A stretch of 44,928 bases of DNA from DASPKX01 sp035627835. Its GTDB lineage: Bacteria > Verrucomicrobiota > Verrucomicrobiia > Limisphaerales > SXQI01. The notes below the pieces were generated by a model. That model had not been told where the DNA came from. It did no database searches and worked only from the letters and a program-made list of their open reading frames with translations. This document shows positions 1 through 10,400 of the stretch, one piece after another (position 1 is the stretch's first letter; each line of letters begins with the position of its first letter). The translations under genes were made by a program, and so were the position numbers. The DNA is taken from assembly GCA_035627835.1 (NCBI GenBank), contig DASPKX010000117.1, positions 1-44,928 of the forward strand. The letters run 5' to 3'.

Positions 1-297
1 TGCTGGTATTCCATATGCGCCCAGCTCGCCCAACTTGGATTGGCCGCAAGCTGCGCTTCGACAAAGGCCCAAGGCCTGGCGAAGGGAAACGTGTAGGAAC
101 TCCGGGCGCTGATCCTGGTCACATTGCCAACGGCATCATGACCGTAGCTCAGTGTGCCTTTCGGCATTTGTTTCACTTTGAAACGCCCCGGCTCATTATA
201 CGCGTCACTGGCGGTTCGGGCGTTGCTTCCCAGTGCCGGTGTTCCCAGCCTCATCGGGATGAGCAATGCCGTAAATGGCAGCCCCGCCGTGGAGTTG
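1..297 (-). pseudogene. Partial Rhs core fragment (possible orphan rhs tip), runs off left edge
   Basis: Read on the minus strand, this stretch repeats part of the core of the large rhs gene. Bases 1-226 align with 2776-3001 and bases 235-297 with about 3105-3168; a 95-nt deletion lies between them and a further 1-nt deletion near base 255 brings the net loss to 32 codons, so the frame is restored. Bases 1 to about 180 differ from the main gene at only three positions that I count, whereas 181-297 are strongly diverged. The frame has no stop through base 1 and encodes recognisable core motifs (GLPFTA, KVKQMPKGTLSYGHD, NPSWASWAHMEYQ). There is no start codon of its own. It begins within about 10 nt of the preceding gene's stop. 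Such displaced core fragments, often leading into an alternative toxin tip and immunity gene, are known from rhs loci. Whether a toxin tip follows lies outside the window; it could equally be a dead remnant. Confidence 0.8.
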
Positions 298-303
298 CAA
301 CGT

Positions 304-885
304 TCACTTCCACTTCTCCGGCTTCGCCCGAAAACGAAGTGTCGAGTAGACCGGACGAAATGTAATGAAAGTCGGCAATTCCATGGTTGGACGAAAAAAG
401 GCGGGAGGGATTTCGCTCATGTAGTCTATGAACCGCGGCTTCGGTGGTGGGGAGCCAACCCAAATTCCATTGGGAGAATCACTATCGCGCAACCATTCGT
501 CACCGCAAAACCGCAGCTGTCCAAAGGAACCTGGCTTACTCGCAACGCCAGACTCCTGAAACCACAGACGCATTGCTAGCCACTCCCGCCGTGTCGGCAA
601 GCGGCCTCCAAAGAACCTACAGCTCCTTTCTGCTTCATCCACTCGCAGGCAAGTGGCCGGCACCTTTGCAACATCAATGGGCGGAACTCCGTCGAAGAGG
701 GGATTCTCCCAGAAGGTAAACTCCTCATTCTTTATTTCCGCGATGGAGACAAACATCGTTTTTTTTGCGTATAAAGCAAATTGACACGCGGAAACTGGTT
801 GGAAAGAAGTGGCAAAGGCGGGCACCTTCATTGGCTTGCCTTTGCGTAACTCGACGGTGGTGGCAGGGATCGTGACTAAGTCCAT
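304..885 (-). CDS. FGE/SUMF1-like domain protein, candidate Rhs immunity protein
   Basis: This 193-residue protein resembles a compact formylglycine-generating-enzyme (SUMF1/FGE-sulfatase) domain: an N-terminal strand pattern with FxxS-F-x-PVSACQF (residues 24-36), the family hallmark GGRLPTRREW (93-102), CGDEWLRD (127-134, at the place of the family's G-x-V-x-EW segment) and a closing TFITFRPV (172-179, like the usual IGFR ending). It is shorter than most FGE domains (about 230-260 residues) and has no cysteine pair near the C-terminus, so formylglycine-forming activity is unlikely. No signal peptide is visible, so it should act in the cytoplasm. Its ATG lies 2 nt after the TAA of the giant rhs gene (TAA-CG-ATG) with no evident Shine-Dalgarno, which suggests translational coupling. 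The position directly after a toxin tip is where immunity genes sit; that role is inferred from context only. Confidence 0.7.
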   Translation of the reverse strand: MDLVTIPATTVELRKGKPMKVPAFATSFQPVSACQFALYAKKTMFVSIAEIKNEEFTFWENPLFDGVPPIDVAKVPATCLRVDEAERSCRFFGGRLPTRREWLAMRLWFQESGVASKPGSFGQLRFCGDEWLRDSDSPNGIWVGSPPPKPRFIDYMSEIPPAFFRPTMELPTFITFRPVYSTLRFRAKPEKWK

Positions 886-887
886 CG

Positions 888-1493
888 TTAAAAGCGGGTG
901 ACTGTCATTTGCGCAGTGATCATTTGCCCCCTAACCGTGGCAGCAGACATTGCAGCACGCGCCCCAAGGGCAGCGCGGGGACCAATAGCTCTCAAGGCTG
1001 AGGCGGCGGAATGCGCTGAGATCGCCGCACCCGGTATCGCGATAGGCACGAGAAATGGCTCCCAATCCCATTCGTCGGGATTTCTGAGCCAATAATAAAT
1101 AAGTCCCGGGGTATCGGAAGCCGGCCTGATAACCATTTCTTTCATCCTCTGAGTCACCGGATCAAACATCACTCCGATCGCTGTCTCTTTCGGAACTAAC
1201 TCGAAGGAGGTTCCAGGCACCACCGGAATCGAACTCATCACCGTGAGGTACGAAGCGATTTGAAGATCCGCTTCAACAGAAAGGATCGAGGAGGACTCAT
1301 GGCTGATTGGTTTTAATTCAAAAAATCGTCGCTTGCGCTTTTCTAGGACATCGGGACGCAAACGTGAGTTAATGGAAGGGAAAACAGCTCCAACTTCGGC
1401 GTCGAAATATTTCGTTATGCCTCGTGTAATGCAGTACACATAAAATAATTCGTGGGCGTCTTGCCCCCGGCCGAAATCAGGTTCCACAGCAAA
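888..1493 (-). other. Rhs C-terminal toxin domain, PD-(D/E)xK nuclease-like
   Basis: The last 201 residues (4773-4973) follow the DPSG core end and so form the polymorphic tip. The segment RLRPDVL (Asp about 4820), then FFELKP (Glu 4831, Lys 4833), then a helix with Gln 4850 (ADLQIASYL) fits the D...ExK...Q pattern of restriction-endonuclease-fold toxins. After this comes a linker with paired aromatics (YYWLRNPDEWDWEPF) and an Ala/Gly-rich hydrophobic tail from about 4919. I infer a DNA (or RNA) nuclease acting in the target cytoplasm. The motif match is by eye; a different fold cannot be excluded. Confidence 0.6.
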
Positions 1494-4400
1494 CCCACTT
1501 GGATCGACCATGTTCACTGGGTTTGCATGGGCGTATAGGTATTTGTTCAGGGAGAGAGGATCGGTTTGATTCCCCTCGAAGCTGTCCATGGTCCAGAAAC
1601 GGCCGAGGTCGGGATGATAGTAGCGAGCACGGAGGTAGTACATCCCCAGCTCCGCATCCCATTGCTCTCCGGCATAGCGGTAGTTGCACTCGGTTGTGCC
1701 GTTCCGCGCGATCTCGTTGCCGAACGCGTGGTACACAAACCGGTCGCTCACCACTCCGCCCGCAAACAGGAACCGCACACTCCCATGCCCGTCATAGCCA
1801 TAGAAATGTGTGTTCGCTCCCGGCTTCCTCTGCTCCAGGATCCTTTGCCCAAGCGTGTAGGTCATCACGGGCGATCCGCCCAACACAGCGGATTCCTGCA
1901 ACACCTGCGCGTATCCGCTCGGGTTCTGATCGTCCACCAGGTAGTAACGCGTCGCTGCGCCTCCATTTAGCTTCCGCACCCGGTGCCCATCACCGTCGTA
2001 GACCAGCGTGATCGTGCCCGCTCTGCTCACCAAGCGATTGTCCGCATTGTAAACATCCGGCGCCGCTGAGGTCGAGGCCACGAGCCCGGCAGTGGCTGGC
2101 GACGTGTAAGTGGCCTGGTATCGGCTGTTTCCATTCCCATCGTAACTGGCGGGCGAGGAGACGTAATGCAGCCGGTCGTTCAAGTCGTAGCCCAGCCCGC
2201 TCTGGGCCTGCACGCCTGCCTGGTTCTCTGTCCGGGTTTGGCGGTTACCCACCTTGTCGTAACCGCTGCTGTCATAGGCGTCGGCAAGGTCGTACAGAAT
2301 ATCCCCACCATCCGGGCTCGTTGGAAGAGCCACGCCGGGCCAGGCTGGCCACGATGTGGTTCCATTTCGGGCCCGCTCCGCTTTTAGCCGGTTCATTCCG
2401 TCATAACTGTAACTGACCAGCCGCCGCTGGTTCACTCCGCCATAGATGATCCGCTCCGCCACTGCCTGCCGCAGGCCTGAAGCCGCAAGCTTGCGCTTGG
2501 CTGCATCAGCCGAACTCTCAGGTGCCGAGTTGTGAAAGTTTAACGCATCAGATGTGTCGAAATCGTCGTAATCAAAAGAGGCGTGCGTCACAGCCCCGTT
2601 AAGTGATTTCTGGTAACGCAATTGCCCGCGCGAATTGTATTCGTAGGTCGTCACAAGGCTGCCGCTGCCATTGACCAACGTTTTCACCTGCCCGCCTGCA
2701 TCATACTCATAGGTGCCGCGCGGATCACCATTCCCCGGAGCCCCAAACACCTTCCACAATCGGTTTCGGCTGTCATGCTGGTATTCCATATGCGCCCAGC
2801 TCGCCCAACTTGGATTGGCCGCAAGCTGCGCTTCGACAAAGGCCCAAGGCCTGGCGGAGGGAAACGTGTAGGAACTCCGGGCGCTGATCCTGGTCACATT
2901 GCCCACGGCATCATGACCGTAGCTCAGTGTGCCTTCCGGCATTTGTTTCACTTTCAGGCGGCCCAGCTCGTCATAGGCGTATTTGGTCGTGCGAGCGTTG
3001 CTGGTCCCTTTGTTGTCCACCATCTCCGCCCGCATTCCAGTGGGCGTGTAGGTGAACGTCGTCCAAATGCTGTCGCTGGAAGGCCCAGCGCTGAAAACCC
3101 CCGCGCCGGTGTTCCCAGCCTCAGCGGGGTCGAGGGCGGCTGTAAATGGCAGGCCGACCGTGCTGTTCACCGCATCGCGGAGTGTTATCGCCGTGGCGCT
3201 CCCGTTGTAAACAATCGTCGCAAGCTGGCTGGCCTTGTCGTAACTCACGCGCACGCTGCTGGCAGTCATCGTAGAGTCAGGGATAAAAACCACTTTCGCG
3301 CCGTTTAACTCTGTTCCCGTGAGGGCTGCTGTGAATTTCAACGCATTGTTGGCGCCGGAGGGGTTGTAGGCCGTGCTCGCATTTGCGGCGGCAGCTCCCC
3401 CAATGAACGACGGAGTGGCCAGGACAGGCCGCTTCTGCACAAGGCGGCCCTCGACATCGTGCTCATACAATGTTCCGAGCCCCGAAAAGCCAACATGCAC
3501 CCGCCGTTTTAACAACCCATTCAACCCCTCATAATCGTAGCGTGTTCTTTCCACAGGGCCGCTCGGCAGCGTTCGCGTCACGCGCTGGCCGAGTTCATCG
3601 TATGAGTGCTTCGTTTGGCGCCGCAACGCATCGAACTGGGAAGTTAAATTTCCCTGGTCATCGTAAACATACTCTGTCGCTGTGGAAACTGAGCTGGACC
3701 GACTTCCTTTTGCCCATGTCTCCCAGCCAGAGGTAGTCGTCGGCCAAGCGGCAGGCAACTCCGTGACGCTTTCAGACACGTCTGTGATCACCCAGCGCAA
3801 ACGGCCTAAGGCGTCATGCACGTATGCTGTTGCTTTACCGTCGGGATCGATCGAGAGCCAGCGTCGGCCTTCCTTGTCATACCTGCTCTTGGTTATGGCG
3901 GCGGTGATGTCCCCCGTATCACTGTGCTTCGGCTGCTCAACCTGAGTTTCGCGATTAAAGTCATCGTAAGTCCAATGTGTCAGCCGCGTGGAATGATGCG
4001 GTGCCTCCAAATGCAAACGCCACTCAGCGGCTGTGTCAGCCACAGGAGGAGTTACCGCCTCAAGATTTGTGGGATCAATCGACCAGATCCGGTTGCCGTT
4101 CTGGTCGTAATTGAAGATCGAGGCAGTGGTCACCCCCGGAATCACTTGTCCAGTTTCTGTGACAAAGTTGCGCGTCCGCCAGATCTTCCCCGCCTCGTCA
4201 TACTCGTGCTTTGTCCATTTAGGGGCCGACCCTGGATCCTGAGGATCATACGGCAGGCATGACATCACCAACCGCCCAGCCTGGTCATACCGGCGCTCGC
4301 TGCGGGTCAAGATGTCCTGTTCCACAGGCTGCGTAAATGTTGTTTCTCCCACCTCACCCTTGAGATTGAACGCGATGGCCACACCCTTCAGCCGCTCTTC

Positions 4401-7400
4401 GATCATGGGCCTGTTCAACTCATCAAAGATCGTCCGCCGCCCTGTCACTGGCTCATTCAAAAGGTGGCGGTCTTCATGCACCTCAAATCTCAAAACGCGT
4501 CCTGCCGTTGGATGGGCCGCATAACCAAAGGCCGACCTCGTGACGGTGTTGTCCGGATGCTCCACCTGAACCACCCGGCCCATCGCATCGTAAGTCTGTT
4601 TTCGGCTCACTCCGTACCGATCCGTGCTGTAGATCAGTTGGCCGGCTGAATCATAAATGTTGCGGCTCTTCCCACCTTCTGGGTCCTCACTCTCCAAGAC
4701 ACGCCCCGCAGCATCGAAGACCTGTCTGGTAATGGCATGATCCTGCCAGACATTGTTGACCTTCTTGCGCCGCACTTGTTCCCTGACGCGACCAGTGCTC
4801 GTGTCGTATTTGAAGATGGTCGATGTGGCCTCAACATCCCCATCGAACTCTAGAATCTCCTTCAAGTCCCCAATCCCGCCGTTTGGATCGTTCGCGGCCT
4901 GATAATAACGAAACTCCTTTTTGTTGTTCAACGCATCACGGGTCTCCTTCAGCAAACCCTTTAAATTGCCGGTCTCGTGATACGTGTTTTCTCGGAGTTT
5001 AAACGTGCCTGATGTTCCCTTTGCCCAAACGTTCTTGATGCCGCCTTCACTCAAGGCCGTCGGATCGTACTCGAATTCTTGGTACAAGGAGCGCTCCTCC
5101 GGGTTGGACCAGTAATTCCTCGCATCGACGGTGGAGGTTAACCTGCCGCGTTCGCTGAAGGTTTCCAGAGTCCGCGCTCCTCCAGGGGTTGTTGTCTCAA
5201 TACTGCTGGGCAGGTTCGGGGCTGCTTCAAAATATGCGACCGCCCGCTCGGTCTTTAGAGTTCCTTCTGCCAAAGCCACCTCTTCTTTGACGACATTATT
5301 TCTTTCGTCGAACTCACGAGCTGTCTCCGACCACACGGTTCCCCCGGAGCCGTGCAAATCTCGTCCCTGCTGCACGAGAACGACATTGCCTTGCTGGTCC
5401 ATCTCGGTCGCTGTTTCCACTCCCGATTCCTCTTTGGCGATTTGCCGGGACACTGCCGTCGACTTGATTGGCTGATGATTGTACGTAAAAGTTGTCGTCC
5501 GCCCGTCTGCTCCTTTGATTTCCTTCAACTTGCCGTCTGGTTGATATTCGGTTCTCGCGGCCTCGATCCCCCTAGGATCAATTACCTTCTTGATGTAATG
5601 AGGAAACATCTCGTCATGCTTGTAAACTGTAGTTGCGTACTGTCGCTTTTCACGATTCTGAAGCTTATGCACCGCCACGAGATTGCCGAGCCCATCATAA
5701 TCGTAGCGGACAAGCTCCGGATCACTCGCAACCATTGTGTCTCGCACCGCGATGATGCGATCTCCCGCGCCACGTTCAAAGTAGAGGGAGCGCGTGACTT
5801 GCCCCGACGGCAGCAGGTGCTCGATGCCGTGCAGGCTGACGCGGAACCGCTCCCCGTTTGGCCGAGTGATCCCCGTCACCCGCAACGCTCCTCGTGCCGG
5901 CACAAAGATGAACTCTCCCGGTGAGACCTGCGTCCTGAAATCACCTAAATGCTCGCGCTCTATGGTGTAAATGGTGCCATCTTCTAGTTCAAGGGCCAGC
6001 GCTGGAATGTCGTAGTTAACGATCGGGCAGGCGAGCCCAGTGTTTTGCCAGTATGCCAATGTGTTTAACTTGAACATGACATTGTCACCCCAATCCTCGC
6101 CAGAACCCGAATTTAGGGTGCGCAACTTCGCCGTCACTCCTGGCAGAGCCGCCCATTTCGCGCGGAATGCCAGTCCAAAGAGCGCTGGTTCAGGCGTTAC
6201 CAGGTACGCAAACGTCGTTCGCCGACCTCCCGGCAGGGTCAATGTGACATCACGACCGCCGCCCACGCGCATGGTAAAGGGTTCGTCCGAGAGTATATCG
6301 CTCATTTGCGCCCGCTGCTCGTTGAACTCAGCGTTCACGTCGAAAAGGTCCAAACGCCACCCGCGTCCAAAATTACCGTCCCCAAGTGCAGTTGAGTCGT
6401 ATGATCGCACGATGCGAATCGGCAATCCAGCGGTGGTGACAATCGCGTCCTCTTCCTCAAACCGGAACACCCCGACCTGGGCTGCCGATGCGAGCACAAA
6501 TCCGAACGGTTCCGAAATGGTTTCGTGGATGCCATCGCTCACGACCAACTCTAACTGATAGGCGCCGTTGCCATACCCTTGGAGATCCAGTCGCAAGTCA
6601 CGGAGGCCGCTCGCACGCGGGAGCCGACCTTGGGGCACTTGATCCAGAGAATGCTTTGCTGCGATGATCCCAAGGAAGTCGCCGTTAGCGGAATAGAGTC
6701 GCAACTGATACGAGACGAAGGAGATGTCCGTCAAAACCTCGTCTTGATCGCCTGCGAAGATGGACAGATTTGGCAAAGTGTTAGTGATGATCGTGGATCT
6801 TTGTGTGGATTTTCCCGCAGGGTCTGGTCCATCGCCGTCTTCCAAGTCAAAGGTCCAAAATCCAAGCGTGTCCTCAGCTGCAAAGTTTCGCACCTCCGCC
6901 TCTGGTCCTTGGTTATTAGGGAATTGCGCAGTCACAGTTCGCGTCAGTGTGTCCGTGTGCACCGTCATCCCCGACGCGTCGGTCACTTCAGCGTAAAGTT
7001 GATGCACGTTGGCAGGAATCTCTCCCCAGGCGAAACTCCACGTTTCGATCTCTCCTACTGTCGGGGCTGATGGGCTGGTCTTCCTTCCCAGCAAACGTGA
7101 ACCCGCGAAAAAAGAAACCTGGGTGATCTCCGGACGGGTGGTAGGGACCGGGCCCTCTATGCTGGCTTCCTCAAAAAGCTCCCCACCCCTAAATCCTCGG
7201 AACAAGTCAGCCCCGAAATCAGAAGCGCCAACTTCGCCCCGCCTGATCTTCACGGTTAAATTCATCGAAACAGGTTGCTGGTGGGAATCTCCCGTTGGGG
7301 TCACGGTGAATTCATCGATAACTGGCGGTGTAACAGAATGGACTTCTACTCGCACCTTCCCCGACCCTTCCTTGCCAGTTGAATCCCTGATCGTATAGCT

Positions 7401-10400
7401 GAACTCGTCAACCCCAGAATTTTGGAGGTCCGGCAAATACCAGAGTTGGTTGTTCAGCCCCATGCGAACATTCCCAAACTTTGTGCGCCGCGGGAAATCG
7501 TTCACCAAGGTGATCGTGTCGTTGTCAGCGTCCCAGTCGTTCATCAGCGGCTCAATCAAAGCTTCGAGGCTGTCCCCAGGAAGGGCGCGCATTCGCCGCG
7601 ATTTCAAGTCCAGTCGGGCCACAGGCGCGTTCCCTGTTTGCTCACAACGCAGATCGCCATGGGAGCCGAATATGGCTGCCCACTCCTCGTAGCCTCCATC
7701 AATGCCGGGGATAGGCACTCCACTTCTGTCCAAAACCTTCGCAGAAGCCAGTTCGGTGCCAGCCTGGCTCAGTATCCATCGGCCAACCAGATCGCGAGTT
7801 GCGGCAATCGCTGGGTACGAGTCTTTGCGGGAATACGCAGCGGCGCCGATCGCGGGCTCGTAGAAGAAGCGGAAGATGGAGGCAATTTCCGGGTCGGTAA
7901 GCGCTCGATCATAAATTTGCACGTCTCCGATAGTCCCCCCAAACGCGCTCGCACCTTCTGCCGCGCCAATCGTGAGCGGATTTGTGTTCGCCCGGATTGT
8001 TCCGGAAAAGGTCATCGAAGCTCCATCCACCGCACCATCCACATAGAACTGTAAGACGTTGTTTTTGCAGGTGACTAAAACGTGCCTTTTGACTCCAAAA
8101 GGAAAGTTTTCCTCGGTGAATGCACTTTGAGACACCCCATTCGCATTGTGCCGTCGGAACTCAAGCTTTGCGTTCTCCCCCGCAGGATCATAAATCCCAA
8201 AGGCCTCATTTCCTGGCCCCCCTTTTCCAAGCAGTCGCGATCCATCTGCCGACTCGACCCCGGGGCTGCCCTCCGCGTTCGACAGCTTTTCCATCCAGAA
8301 AGAAATCGTGAAGTCACCCGGAACGCCTAATTCTTCCTTGTGAGGAATCTCCACTCTATGGCTAACGCCTTCTAAGAATCTTGTCGATGTGTCGCTTGTC
8401 GTTGGTAGCGGGTATCCTGCCAAAGCGCCGTGAGCCTCTTGGACTGGAGGCAGTGCGGATAACGCCATAATATTTACCCGCGCCAAGGCTTGGTGAACGC
8501 CTCCATCTGCATCTGTGACGTAGTAAATGAAACGGTCATCTCCAGACGTGTTTAGTTTTGGCATGTATTCAACCTTACCGCCGACGACCTTTGCCGATCC
8601 AAATCGTGGCGCCCTGACTGAAGTCAGCGTCAGCAAGGGAGCTCTGTCGTTTGAAAGCACATCCAACAACATCCCAGGGCTGTTCATTTGCACGGAAAAG
8701 AGATCATCCTCGGTTGGGTGGTAGGTCTGTTGGAGGAGTGTGCGTGGCGAGTTTGAAGAATAAATAGACAAGTCGTGCAGGACCGGTTTGCCCCCTCCCG
8801 TTGAGCTGCGGGAAAAAAGTACTTTCACTTCCACAAAGCTCCCCTGGATTCCGTTCAGTGTCCCAACCTTCAACCCACCAATTCCTGTCGGCGCGACGGA
8901 GAACCATTGCGCCGCGGTCAGGCCCGCTGCTGTGCTCGCCGCCCGGACTTCCACCGCAATCGAGGAGCCCGTTGGCTCGTCCGAGTTCCATCTAACTTCG
9001 GCCCAATTGGGTGACTCCTCTGGAACACTATTGGTTATCCGCCATTCACCCGCGAGCGCAGGGCTACTGATCTCCCCGAGCCCTGCAACAGCTTTCAAGG
9101 TTACGCTCTCGTAGCCCGTCCATTTAAGACTCCGGTCGTGGGTGATCGCACCGGCCGGCCCCGAGTCTGGGTCGATGCGTATCACGCGGCTATGATCATG
9201 GCCTGCTTCCCCGTCCTTGGATGCTCCAACCCACAGTCTTCCCTTCCAATCGAATCCCATGGCACCTAGAGAGGTATAACACGAAGTGTCCACCGTCTCG
9301 ACTTCGGTTTTGCCCGCTTTCAGCCGAGACAACGTACTGGAAGTTGTCGCCCAGACGCCGCCTTCCCTATCAACTGCTAACCCGAGGATGTCATGGTTTG
9401 CAGGGGCCATTTGTTGATTCCCGGTCTGCGAGCCTGCCGCGTCGATCCGGTAAACCGTTCCAGGGCTCGCCAGCGTTGCGAACCACGCTCCTCCAGACAC
9501 AGGATCTCGTCGTATCAACTGGGGCGCACCCGCTGGCCAAGTTGCGCATGATATTGCTTCGCTCCCTGTGATTTTGAACAACGCGCCTACACTTTGGACT
9601 GTTGCGTAGGTCCAGTAATCGCCGTTGCTGACCTGTAGGCCAAAGCCCATTTTATACCCAGTAACGGAGTTGCAAGCCAACGCGACAGATTCCTTCTTTT
9701 GAAGAGTTCCTGACGAATATTCCTCAAACCCATGAAAGCCGAACGACTCATTGGCTCCAAACAACCTGAGAACATGATTCCCATGCTGGCTCCAACCCGA
9801 GAGGCTCTCCAAGTCAGTAACGATAATCTCGCTGATTGTTTCATCTTGCGCCAATGCTAACAGGGTTTGGCCGCTCGGGATTACATTACCCGACATTTGC
9901 CACTCCAGTGGGGGCTGCAACCCTTGGGCAGTGCGGATAAAACCATCCGTGTCTCTGTCCCTGCATGTATTATATTTGAACGGGCCTTTCAGATATTCTC
10001 CGTGGGAATCAGCTACGAATGTTCCGTCGGGGAGTTTGCGGCCACGCGTCCCTCCCGTGGTAACCCCGAACCGCATGGCCACGATGGGTCTATGATTTCC
10101 GGCATCCAAAGGATCGTTGTCTAACATAACGATCGCCCAAGTATCCCCGTTGGGATCTGCAAACGCTGCTAGAACACCGCCACCTTCAGTCGCAACAGCT
10201 GTGTATGGTCCAGCTCGGAATTGGCCGAGCACCTCTCCGCTTTCGGCGTCCAGACGCACAAGAGCTGGTATTTGCTGGTGTGGCTCCAAATGAACGAGTA
10301 AGTCAATGTGCGGCAGGCCTTCCTTTACTTCAGACAAGGTAAGGGCATGCTTGACCTCGTCGTATGTAACGTCGGTGCGCGACCCCTCCTCGAAATCGGC

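Noticed and set aside
1..720. Several plus-strand open frames at the left edge
   Set aside because: They overlap the minus-strand FGE-like gene and the rhs core fragment, and their translations show no family features.
304..885. FGE-like protein as the variable protein of a diversity-generating retroelement
   Set aside because: No reverse transcriptase, template repeat or accessory gene is seen nearby, and the position after rhs explains the gene better.
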